The notes under the pieces: generated by a model | Databases searched by the model: none | Told to the model about the DNA's origin: nothing | What the model saw: the letters and a program-made list of their open reading frames with translations, nothing else | Part shown: positions 26,602-34,742 of the stretch, piece by piece | Numbering within the stretch: position 1 is the first letter of the stretch | How the letters are laid out: every line of letters begins with the position of its first letter | DNA from: JAHHUH01 sp045123075 | GTDB lineage: Bacteria > Bacillota > Negativicutes > Acidaminococcales > Acidaminococcaceae | NCBI GenBank assembly: GCA_045123075.1 | Contig: JBGVIJ010000075.1 | Location: 3,842 to 67,841 of the forward strand | Direction of reading: 5' to 3' | DNA: 64,000 bases | Position numbers and translations under genes: made by a program

Positions 26602-26636
26602 TTGGCAACTGTTTCCAAACTGGAAACAGTTGCCAA
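26602..26636. promoter_or_regulatory. Perfect 16-bp hairpin between the AlbA_2 gene and hsdS
   Basis: TTGGCAACTGTTTCCA (26602-26617) and TGGAAACAGTTGCCAA (26621-26636) pair completely around AAC. No T-run follows on either strand, so it is not a standard terminator. It may be a transcript-processing or regulatory structure controlling hsdS expression. The same bases read in one frame (26592-26661) as a peptide-like string that ends in TAG just before the hsdS ribosome-binding site, possibly a gene remnant. Confidence 0.75.
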
Positions 26637-26670
26637 AATCACAGCAGAGATAGAAAAGTAGGAGGATGTT

Positions 26671-27678
26671 GTGATAATGAAGTTTTCAGAAGTGCTTACG
26701 ATAGTAAATGGTAAAAATCAAAGGAATGTTGAGAATCCAAATGGACGATACCCTATTTATGGTAGTGGGGGCGTAATGGGATATGCTGATAAATACTTAT
26801 GTGAGGCAGAAACTGTTATAATTGGAAGAAAAGGGAGTATCAATAATCCTATATACGTTAAAGAACCTTTTTGGAATGTGGATACTGCGTTTGGATTGGT
26901 AGCGGATAAGACTGTTCTTATGCCTAAATATTTATATTATTTTTGTGTTAAGTTTGATTTTAATAAACTGAATACTACAGTTACAATTCCTAGTCTTACA
27001 AAAGCTAATTTGCTGAATATAGAAATGAATTTGCCAACAATAGAAGAGCAAACAGTAATAGTAAATAAGTTAGATAAAATAGCAAACATAATTGACATAC
27101 GCAAACAACAACTCCAAAAATTGGATGAGCTTGTTAAAGCAAAGTTCGTCGAGATGTTTAGTGGAAAAGAATATCCCATATACAAATGGAATGATGTTTT
27201 TGTAACCACAACAGGAAAATTAGATTCGAATGCAATGGAAGAAAATGGTAGATATCCATTTTTTACATGTGCTAAAGAGATTTACAGGATAAATGACTAT
27301 GCTTTTGACCAAGAAGCTTTGTTGTTGGCTGGTAATAATGCGGCTGGGAAATATGACGTTAAATATTACAAAGGTAGATTTAATGCGTATCAAAGGACTT
27401 ATGTTCTTTCTTTAAAAGGTAATTGGGTATATTCTCTGTTTAAATATCAGTTGGAAGATAAATTATTGTATTTACAACAGCAATCTTTAGGCGGTCTTAC
27501 TAAATATCTAACACTAAAAATTTTAGGGGAGTTGGAGTTTATAGTGCCTCCCTTAAATGAGCAAAATCAATTTGCGTATTTTGTAGAACAAATCGATAAA
27601 TCAAAATTGAACGTGCAAAAGAGTTTAGAACAACTGGAAATGTTGAAGAACGCTTTAATGCAAAAGTATTTTGGGTGA
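26671..27678 (+). CDS. hsdS: Type I restriction-modification specificity subunit
   Basis: HsdS recognises the bipartite DNA target. Two target-recognition domains (about residues 1-110 and 165-285) are each followed by a conserved helical spacer (IRKQQLQKLDELVKAKFVEM, and QKSLEQLEMLKNALMQKYF at the C-terminus). 335 residues is short for two domains but complete. AGGAGG at 26660-26665 serves a GTG at 26671 or an ATG at 26677. The sequence is AT-rich, as expected for frequently exchanged specificity domains. No second partial hsdS or recombinase is present, so inversion-type phase variation is not supported here. Confidence 0.92.
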   Translation: MIMKFSEVLTIVNGKNQRNVENPNGRYPIYGSGGVMGYADKYLCEAETVIIGRKGSINNPIYVKEPFWNVDTAFGLVADKTVLMPKYLYYFCVKFDFNKLNTTVTIPSLTKANLLNIEMNLPTIEEQTVIVNKLDKIANIIDIRKQQLQKLDELVKAKFVEMFSGKEYPIYKWNDVFVTTTGKLDSNAMEENGRYPFFTCAKEIYRINDYAFDQEALLLAGNNAAGKYDVKYYKGRFNAYQRTYVLSLKGNWVYSLFKYQLEDKLLYLQQQSLGGLTKYLTLKILGELEFIVPPLNEQNQFAYFVEQIDKSKLNVQKSLEQLEMLKNALMQKYFG

Positions 27679-27691
27679 GGTGAAGTGTTGG

Positions 27692-28450
27692 TTGAAATGG
27701 AAACTAAATGCTAAAGAATTATATAGTGTTTGTGATGCCAGAGGAACTTCTAAGGAAATAAAAACGTGCTGGGATAGAAGAAATCCGTTATATAAATTTT
27801 TTAATATGGAAGATAAACGTATCGAAAAGCTAAAGTGGAGGCAGAAATACATTTTAATTAGTATATGTTTATTGGTGTCGGGAATGATATGTTTAATACT
27901 ATCATTTTTGTTATTTGATTTAGGCAACAGTGATTTGGGTAATTGGTGGTCAAATGCGTTGATGTCATTGGGGACTGGCTTATTTACTGGTTGGACTTTA
28001 TACGTTTTGTCTAATATTAGAATGCGTTGTGAAATTGATATTAATCAAAGGTTGGCTGACGTAGATGTTTTATATAACTTGGGAAAAAAGGTATATGATA
28101 TAAAATTTTTTTACATCACGTATAATATATTGCCGGCGGAATTTAAGGAGGAATGTAATCATAATGAGGAGTTTAATTCTGCTTTTATAGCGGCATATGA
28201 TTATGTTGAGAATATGCCTAGATTAGGTAATAGAAAGGTTTTGAAAACTAAATTTGCTTTTGATTATGATGAAGCAAAAGATAAGTTAGAAAAAATGTCA
28301 ACCGAGATAACACATGAGTTGTCTTATAAAGATGTTCGCGAATATTTAAAAGAGATTATTAAAATGATAGAAAAGTCATACGCGAAAGTTGAAGAATATA
28401 AAAAAGAGTGTGAAACCGAAAAAAATATAATTAAAAAAGTTCCGTTCTGA
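27692..28450 (+). CDS. Membrane protein of unknown function (two TM helices) in the hsd operon
   Basis: Not recognised. After about 45 polar residues there are two hydrophobic helices (ISICLLVSGMICLILSFLLF, and NALMSLGTGLFTGWTLYVL) and then about 150 residues of charged, probably coiled-coil cytoplasmic domain. The start is uncertain: TTG 27671, GTG 27680 and TTG 27692 are all in frame, and GAGGTGA at 27677-27683 best fits TTG 27692. Located between hsdS and a DUF2971 gene, in very AT-rich sequence. The plan (2-TM anchor plus cytosolic helical domain) is seen in membrane-acting phage-defence effectors, and the same plan appears in the protein at 57535. Confidence 0.75.
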   Translation: MKWKLNAKELYSVCDARGTSKEIKTCWDRRNPLYKFFNMEDKRIEKLKWRQKYILISICLLVSGMICLILSFLLFDLGNSDLGNWWSNALMSLGTGLFTGWTLYVLSNIRMRCEIDINQRLADVDVLYNLGKKVYDIKFFYITYNILPAEFKEECNHNEEFNSAFIAAYDYVENMPRLGNRKVLKTKFAFDYDEAKDKLEKMSTEITHELSYKDVREYLKEIIKMIEKSYAKVEEYKKECETEKNIIKKVPF

Positions 28451-28473
28451 AATTTTTTATGGAGGCTTTATTT

Positions 28474-29448
28474 ATGGACTGGAAGGAAGAATTTGTGGCA
28501 ATCCTTGCCAGAAAAGAAGAAAATGCTTTGCAAAAAGCTTTATGTATGAAAAGACCTAATTTGCCTAGATTCTTATATAGATATCGTCCGTTAGAGTCAC
28601 AAAGAAATTTTGATAATGTGTTGAGTGAAATTAAAGAAGCAAAGATTTATTTAGCGAATCCTAAAGATTTTAATGATCCATTTGAAGGTTGTTCTATTTT
28701 AAGGAAAGAAGATATAAAAGGGTCAGAAGAACTTAAAATAGCATATATTAAAATGTTTAATGAGTTTATTCCAAATGAGATACTAAGTAATATTTTTGAA
28801 AAAGATAATTGGATAGAATTGTTCAACTCATATATGGCAGAGAGAATAAATGAGATAGATGGAGTTCCTATTGAAGATGCTCGGAAACAAGTAGAGGTAA
28901 TGAGTTGGAAGGCATTTGAAGCTATAAATAAGAAGATTAATGAAACAATACAGTGTTATGTTAGGATTGCTTGCTTTACAGAAAGTCATATAAATTTACC
29001 TATGTGGAATCATTATGCTGATTCTCATCAAGGGATTTGTTTGGAGTATGATTTGACAAGCATAAATGATAAATATATCGTAGATAGAATGTTTCCTGTG
29101 TTGTATAAATTTGCTTTGCCAAATGGTGTAGAAACATATTTAAACAGAACTGTGAATGTGAATAATTTGGCAGAATATATGCTAGTGCATAAGTTGAAAG
29201 ATTGGGAATATGAAAAAGAATGGAGACTTATTTTAAGTCTATATAATTGGCATTTTACAGAGGAAAGTATATCGCCTAAAGATTTAGAATGTGGGAAAAT
29301 ACTAGACTTTGTAAAACCATCTAAAATATATATGGGATATAGGATTGGCAAAGCTTGTGAGGAGTTAATTAGAAGTGTTGGTGAAGAATGCAACATAGAA
29401 GTATATAAAATGGAAAAAACAGAATATGGGTTACGACCTGGATGTTGA
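28474..29448 (+). CDS. DUF2971 family protein
   Basis: 324 residues. Family hallmarks are visible: LYRYRPLESQRNFDNVL near the start, IYLANPKDFNDPFEG, MWNHYADSHQGICLEYD in the middle and WEYEKEWRLI near the end. The biochemical activity of DUF2971 is not established to my knowledge, although family members are common in anti-phage gene neighbourhoods. The ATG at 28474 has GGAGG 8 bases upstream; an earlier ATG at 28459 overlaps that site. AT-rich, with AGA/ATA codons unlike hsdM and hsdR, consistent with cargo acquired separately. Confidence 0.85.
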   Translation: MDWKEEFVAILARKEENALQKALCMKRPNLPRFLYRYRPLESQRNFDNVLSEIKEAKIYLANPKDFNDPFEGCSILRKEDIKGSEELKIAYIKMFNEFIPNEILSNIFEKDNWIELFNSYMAERINEIDGVPIEDARKQVEVMSWKAFEAINKKINETIQCYVRIACFTESHINLPMWNHYADSHQGICLEYDLTSINDKYIVDRMFPVLYKFALPNGVETYLNRTVNVNNLAEYMLVHKLKDWEYEKEWRLILSLYNWHFTEESISPKDLECGKILDFVKPSKIYMGYRIGKACEELIRSVGEECNIEVYKMEKTEYGLRPGC

Positions 29449-29461
29449 GGGGTGAGTCGGT

Positions 29462-30601
29462 TTGAATATTACTTTTTTGATTGGTAATGGGTTTGATATA
29501 AATTTAGGTTTGAAAACATCTTTTAGTGATTTTTTAAAAGAGTATAAGAAACCACGAGTAGAAGATTCTGGTGTTATTAAAAATTTTAAATTGGATTTCT
29601 TGAAAGATGAAAATCTTTGGTCAGATGCAGAAATGGCTTTTGGGAAAATAACTGATGATTTTTATTCTGCAAAAATGACAGATAAAGATTTTAGTGATTG
29701 TCATATTGATTTTTGCGAGCGTTTAGGTGAGTATTTAGAGAAGCAAGAGAATAGACTAAAAATAGAAGAAAACAAATTTCATTTAGATTTCAGTTCGGCA
29801 ATAATGAATCCTACAATTGGGTTATCTAAATTAGCTGCCGCAAACATAGAAATGCGTATGAGTCCTTATGGAGCAGTTAATATCTTTAATTTTGTATCTT
29901 TCAATTATACTCGTACCATAGATAGGTTCGTAAAAAGAATACAGAACACAGCAATGCTTAACGGACCAATGCATGTTCGTAGCGAAGGTGGTATATTGAT
30001 ACATGTTCACGGATATACCGATTCTGAAATGATGTTAGGAGTTAGTAATGAGTCACAGATTTCCAATAAAACTTTATTTGAGAATCAATATTATAAATCG
30101 CAGTTAATTAAGCCATTATGGAATGCTTTAAATGAAAACGGAGTAGATGAAGCTACATATGAGTTGATTAAAAGAAGTGATTTGATATACATATATGGTA
30201 TGTCCTTGGGAGAAACTGATTCCCTGTGGTGGGAAAGAATTGGTGACTTGTTATTTCAAAATCCAAGTCTAATAGTTGTCATTTATGTGCATAAAAGTTT
30301 TTCTCAGAACCTTGTAGAAAGAGACAAGATTATATTTAGAGAAAGTAAAAAAGATGAATTTCTTAGATTTGCTGAGTTAAGTGATGATACTAAGGAACAA
30401 ATCAAGAAAAGAGTATATATTACTTTTGATAATATTTTTAGTTGTTTACAAAATTTGGAGGTACAAGAGAAAATGATGGAAGTAAAAAGAATGGAAAAAG
30501 AAGTTCTTGATACTCAGGTAACGGAAGCTCTTGTAGAAACGGCAAAGAAATTAAAAGGTGCAGGTAAAGATGTATTTTCAAATATAGGCAGTAAAATATA
30601 A
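29462..30601 (+). CDS. AbiH-family abortive-infection protein
   Basis: 379 residues. The N-terminus FLIGNGFDINLGLKT is the nucleotide-binding-like signature of AbiH proteins. VSFNYTRTIDRF, IHVHGYTDSEMMLGV and YIYGMSLGETDSLWW are the other conserved family blocks. AbiH proteins stop phage propagation by suicide of the infected cell, with an unknown mechanism. Start TTG at 29462, with GGGGTGAG just upstream. It follows the DUF2971 gene by 13 bases, and hsdR follows after about 40. An AT-rich cargo gene inside a type I operon. Confidence 0.88.
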   Translation: MNITFLIGNGFDINLGLKTSFSDFLKEYKKPRVEDSGVIKNFKLDFLKDENLWSDAEMAFGKITDDFYSAKMTDKDFSDCHIDFCERLGEYLEKQENRLKIEENKFHLDFSSAIMNPTIGLSKLAAANIEMRMSPYGAVNIFNFVSFNYTRTIDRFVKRIQNTAMLNGPMHVRSEGGILIHVHGYTDSEMMLGVSNESQISNKTLFENQYYKSQLIKPLWNALNENGVDEATYELIKRSDLIYIYGMSLGETDSLWWERIGDLLFQNPSLIVVIYVHKSFSQNLVERDKIIFRESKKDEFLRFAELSDDTKEQIKKRVYITFDNIFSCLQNLEVQEKMMEVKRMEKEVLDTQVTEALVETAKKLKGAGKDVFSNIGSKI

Positions 30602-30643
30602 AAAGTTTCTCGTTAAGCAGTACCTTTGAAAGTAGTGAGCAGT

Positions 30644-33600
30644 ATGACCAATTTCGACTTTCTGTTAGCGGAACCGCAGTTTAGTCCATTTTCAGAAGCT
30701 GCGGTAGCTGCAGAAAAAATTTTACACATTGACCCTGCGGCGTCAGTAATGAATTGTCGTAGGGCGATGGAGTTTGCTGTCAAATGGATGTATTCCGTTG
30801 ATAGCAGTTTGGAGATGCCTTATGATGACAAGCTTGTCTTGTTGTTAGGCAGTGAGGATTTTCGTGACATTGTTGGCAAAGATTTATGGCAACGTTTAAA
30901 TTTGATTCGCCGTCTTGGTAACGATGTTGTTCACGATTCCAAAAAGAAGATTACTTTAGAAGAAGCAACTTTGTGTTTAGAAAATCTACATATTTTTATG
31001 GACTTTGTTGCTTATTGCTATGGTAATAATTATGTTGAAAAACCTTTTGATGCCAATCTTTTGTCGGAACATAAAGAAGTACCTGCTGTTAGCCAAGCAC
31101 AGTTTGATTTTGAAAAACTGCTTGCTGAAAACAAGGCTTTGCGTGAAGAGCTTACTGCTCGTCGCGAACAGCAACAACAGACTTATGTTCCCAAACCTTT
31201 GGAACTTTCCGAATACAAGACTCGCAAGATTTACATTGATGCGATGTTGCGTGACGTTGGCTGGGTTGAAGATAAAGACTGGGTTAATGAAGTGGAACTT
31301 CCCGGTATGCCCAATAATAGCGAAGTTGGTTTTGCCGATTATGTTTTGTATGGTGATGATGGCAAGGCTTTGGCGGTTATTGAAGCTAAACGTACTTGTG
31401 TGGATGTTTCCAAAGGTAGACAACAAGCAAAACTGTACGCTGATTTGTTAGAAAAACAACACGGTCGTCGTCCTGTAATCTTTTTGACAAACGGCTTTGA
31501 TACTCGCATTGATGATGGTGCTTATCCTGAACGTAAAGTGGCGGCGATTTATTCCAAGCGCGATTTGGAAAAACTTTTCAACTTGCGCACTATGCGTACC
31601 AGTTTGAAGCACGTGCTTGTAAATAAAAATATCGCAGGTCGTTATTACCAAGAAGCGGCAATTAAAGCAACTTGCGAAAGTTTGGACAAAAAGAATAGAC
31701 GCAAAGCGCTTTTGGTAATGGCTACTGGTAGTGGCAAGACTAGAACTGTCATTGCGTTGTGTGATGTTCTTTTACAACATGGTTGGATTAAAAATATTTT
31801 GTTCTTGGCAGACCGTAATTCTTTGGTAACTCAGGCAAAGCGTAATTTTGTGAACTTGCTTCCTGATTTGAACGTTACTAATTTGTGCGAAGAAAAGCGT
31901 AATTACGGAGCGAATGCAGTGTTCAGCACTTACCAAACGATGATGAACTGTATTGACGATGCTAGAGATGAAGAAGGCAAACTTTTTACAGTAGGTCATT
32001 TTGATTTGGTGATTTGCGACGAAGCGCACCGCTCTATTTATAATAAGTATAAGGATATCTTTACTTATTTTGATGCGCCTTTGGTTGGATTGACTGCAAC
32101 TCCCAAAGATGAAATTGATAAGAATACTTATGAAATCTTTGAACTGCAAAACGGTGTACCTACTTATGGTTACGAATTGGCACAGGCAGTTAAGGATGGA
32201 TATTTGGTTGATTACGTTTCCGTGGAAACTGTTTTGAAGTTTTTGGCAACTGGTATTCGTTACGAAGATTTAACTCCCGAAGAACGCAGGCAGTATGAGG
32301 AAACTTTTGCCGACGAAAACGGTGAGTATCCTGAAAGCATTTCTTCTGGCGCGTTAAATGATTGGATTTTTAATGCAGATACCATTCGTAAAGTTCTTCA
32401 TACTTTAATGACAGATGGTATCAAGATTGATTATGGTGAAAAGCTTGGCAAGACTATTATCTTCGCTAAGAATCATACTCATGCTGAAAAGATTTTGGAA
32501 ATCTTTGGTAAGGAGTACCCGCATTTGCCCGGTTATGCCAAGGTGATAGATAATTACATCAATTACGCTCAAAGTGCCATTGATGAATTTTCTGACCCGA
32601 AAAAGTTACCGCAAATTGCTATCAGCGTCGATATGCTTGATACTGGTATCGACGTGCCGGAAATTTTGAACTTGGTGTTCTTTAAGCCTGTTTTTAGTAA
32701 GGCGAAGTTCTGGCAAATGATTGGTCGTGGCACTCGTCTTTGTCCGCAACTTCTTGATGGCGAAGATAAGAGCAAGTTCTATATTTTTGATTTTTGCGGA
32801 AACTTTGAGTTCTTCCGTATGAATCAAGGTAAGCCTACTGCCAACCAAATTGCTTTGCAGGGTGCAATCTTTAATTTGAAAGCTCAGATTGCTTTTAAGT
32901 TGCAAGATTTAGCTTATCAACAAAAAGATTTGATTGAGTTCCGTAAATCTTTGGTTGCTGATATGGTGGCGAAAGTTCAAGAGCTGAACAAGGAACATTT
33001 TGCAGTTCACCAGCATTTGAGATATGTTGAGTTGTACTCTAATCCTGATAATTACGTAACTCTTTCTTTGGAAAACACTAATGATATGTGTGAACATCTT
33101 GCTCCGCTTATCACTCCTGATGTGGACGATGCTAAGGCTTTACGTTTTGATGCCTTGATGTACGGTATTGAACTGGCATATTTAGCAGGCAAAAGTTATG
33201 GTCGCGCACGTAGTGATTTGTTCAAAAAGACGAGAGCCATTGCAAAGATTGCTAACATTCCTGAGATAATTGCTAAGTCTGAAATAATTGAGAAGATTTT
33301 GCATACTGATTACGTGGAAATGGCAGGCATCAATGAGTTCGAGATTATCCGTAAGAATTTGCGTGATTTGATTAAGTACATTATTGTTGAAGGCTATAAG
33401 TACGATACAAATTTTGCGGATGACATTCTTTCCGTAGATTGGAAGGATGCGGAACTGGAAAACGATGATTTGCAAAACTACAAGGCAAAAGCTGAGTTTT
33501 ATGTGCGTAATCATCTTGATCATATTGCTATTTATAAATTGCGTAAGAATAAACCTTTGAATAGCAATGACCTTGCGGATTTAGAGGATATCCTTTGGAG

Positions 33601-33931
33601 TCAAGTTGGTACGAAGCAAGATTACATTGCGGAGTATGGCGAGAAGCCTTTAGGGGAATTTGTCCGTGAGATTGTAGGCATGGATATGAACGCTGCTAAA
33701 GAAGCTTTTGCAGAATTTTTGAATGATACTTCTCTAGATAGCAGGCAAATTTATTTTGTGAATCAGATTGTAGAATACATCGTACATAACGGAATTTTGA
33801 AAGATCTTTCCGTTTTACAAGAAGCACCTTTCACTGATAGAGGTAGCGTTGTAGATGTGTTTACTGATTTAAGCGTGTGGATGAAGATTCGCAATGCTAT
33901 CGAAAAAGTAAATGCCAATGCAGTAGCATAA
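30644..33931 (+). CDS. hsdR: Type I restriction enzyme translocase/nuclease subunit
   Basis: HsdR, the motor that translocates and cuts unmodified DNA. A DUF4145-like helical N-terminal region (about residues 20-125) precedes a nuclease domain (DYVLYGDDGKALAVIEAK carries the D...ExK site near residue 245). The SF2 helicase comes next: MATGSGKTRT (about 358-367), DEAHRS (about 457), GLTATPK. An EcoEI-type C-terminal domain ends the protein. About 1095 residues is full length. The ATG at 30644 is chosen; TTG 30626 and GTG 30635 are possible. Codon use matches hsdM rather than the cargo genes immediately upstream. Confidence 0.95.
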   Translation: MTNFDFLLAEPQFSPFSEAAVAAEKILHIDPAASVMNCRRAMEFAVKWMYSVDSSLEMPYDDKLVLLLGSEDFRDIVGKDLWQRLNLIRRLGNDVVHDSKKKITLEEATLCLENLHIFMDFVAYCYGNNYVEKPFDANLLSEHKEVPAVSQAQFDFEKLLAENKALREELTARREQQQQTYVPKPLELSEYKTRKIYIDAMLRDVGWVEDKDWVNEVELPGMPNNSEVGFADYVLYGDDGKALAVIEAKRTCVDVSKGRQQAKLYADLLEKQHGRRPVIFLTNGFDTRIDDGAYPERKVAAIYSKRDLEKLFNLRTMRTSLKHVLVNKNIAGRYYQEAAIKATCESLDKKNRRKALLVMATGSGKTRTVIALCDVLLQHGWIKNILFLADRNSLVTQAKRNFVNLLPDLNVTNLCEEKRNYGANAVFSTYQTMMNCIDDARDEEGKLFTVGHFDLVICDEAHRSIYNKYKDIFTYFDAPLVGLTATPKDEIDKNTYEIFELQNGVPTYGYELAQAVKDGYLVDYVSVETVLKFLATGIRYEDLTPEERRQYEETFADENGEYPESISSGALNDWIFNADTIRKVLHTLMTDGIKIDYGEKLGKTIIFAKNHTHAEKILEIFGKEYPHLPGYAKVIDNYINYAQSAIDEFSDPKKLPQIAISVDMLDTGIDVPEILNLVFFKPVFSKAKFWQMIGRGTRLCPQLLDGEDKSKFYIFDFCGNFEFFRMNQGKPTANQIALQGAIFNLKAQIAFKLQDLAYQQKDLIEFRKSLVADMVAKVQELNKEHFAVHQHLRYVELYSNPDNYVTLSLENTNDMCEHLAPLITPDVDDAKALRFDALMYGIELAYLAGKSYGRARSDLFKKTRAIAKIANIPEIIAKSEIIEKILHTDYVEMAGINEFEIIRKNLRDLIKYIIVEGYKYDTNFADDILSVDWKDAELENDDLQNYKAKAEFYVRNHLDHIAIYKLRKNKPLNSNDLADLEDILWSQVGTKQDYIAEYGEKPLGEFVREIVGMDMNAAKEAFAEFLNDTSLDSRQIYFVNQIVEYIVHNGILKDLSVLQEAPFTDRGSVVDVFTDLSVWMKIRNAIEKVNANAVA

Positions 33932-33936
33932 AAAAT

Positions 33937-33971
33937 AAAACGAGTAAGAGATTCTCTCTTACTCGTTTTTT
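33937..33971. terminator. Terminator of the hsd operon
   Basis: The perfect 15-bp arms AAAACGAGTAAGAGA and TCTCTTACTCGTTTT enclose TTC and are followed by T6. It also serves the convergent outer-membrane protein gene. Confidence 0.88.
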
Positions 33972-33993
33972 GTTTGCTTATAGCAATTTTTAA

Positions 33994-34599
33994 TTAGAAT
34001 TTAACGGTAACGCCCATCTGTACGCCTTTAGCTTTCATTTCAGCGTCATCTGCCAACAAATCTTTGTACTTGCCGTTGTAGTAGGACAAGTTCAGTTCGA
34101 TGTTGTTAAAGAGCGGTTTGGTAATACCAATTTCGTAAGCAGTGCTTTTAGTACCTACGCCAATATTGCCCCAAACGGTGAAGAGCAGGGGAATATCGAT
34201 GTGTGCTTGCAAACCTGCGTGTGCAGAATTTTTCTTTTTGCCACCAAAATCGGTGTCAGCTTCTGCGCCCAACCAACCTGCATAAGCAGAAACGTTGGGA
34301 AGCACTTGGTACATCAAGTTAAATTGTTGAGCAGTAAGGTTGCCTTCACTACCTTTGAATTTGTCGTAGTTGTAGTTAACTGCCATACGTTTGCCAATAC
34401 CAACAGTTGCGCCGTAGTAAGCACTGTCAGATTTGGACATTTTGTAGTTGCCACCTTTCAGACTGGAGGGGAAAGTAATGCCTGCGTCGATTGCGAATTT
34501 GCCTGCATCATAATTTTTCAACGGAGCAGCGAAAGCGCTAGTGCTAAAGCAAGCGGTCATAATTGCTGCTGCGGTTAAAGCTGCATAAAATTTTTTCAT
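33994..34599 (-). CDS. Outer-membrane beta-barrel protein
   Basis: 201 residues with a clear signal peptide (MKKFYAALTAAAIMTACF, cleavage near AFA-AP). The mature protein has alternating polar/hydrophobic strands rich in Gly, Tyr and Asn and ends in MGVTVKF, the aromatic C-terminal residue expected of a barrel inserted by BamA. About eight strands are likely. The precise role (porin or adhesin) cannot be told. It is evidence for an outer membrane. AAAGGAG precedes the start. Confidence 0.8.
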   Translation of the reverse strand: MKKFYAALTAAAIMTACFSTSAFAAPLKNYDAGKFAIDAGITFPSSLKGGNYKMSKSDSAYYGATVGIGKRMAVNYNYDKFKGSEGNLTAQQFNLMYQVLPNVSAYAGWLGAEADTDFGGKKKNSAHAGLQAHIDIPLLFTVWGNIGVGTKSTAYEIGITKPLFNNIELNLSYYNGKYKDLLADDAEMKAKGVQMGVTVKF

Positions 34600-34742
34600 A
34601 ATAAATCACTCCTTTATAAAGAGTATTTTATCACAAGAAAAATCTATTGCAAGAATTAGCTTGGGTACAATTTTGGGAAAGGCTTGTAAATTTCCTAAAA
34701 AGATAGGATAATTAAAACGTATTACTATGAGTGAAGGCGGAT

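Noticed and set aside
26671..27678. Phase-variable hsdS by recombinase inversion
   Set aside because: Only one hsdS is present, with no partial copy, no long inverted repeats shared with another specificity gene and no invertase.
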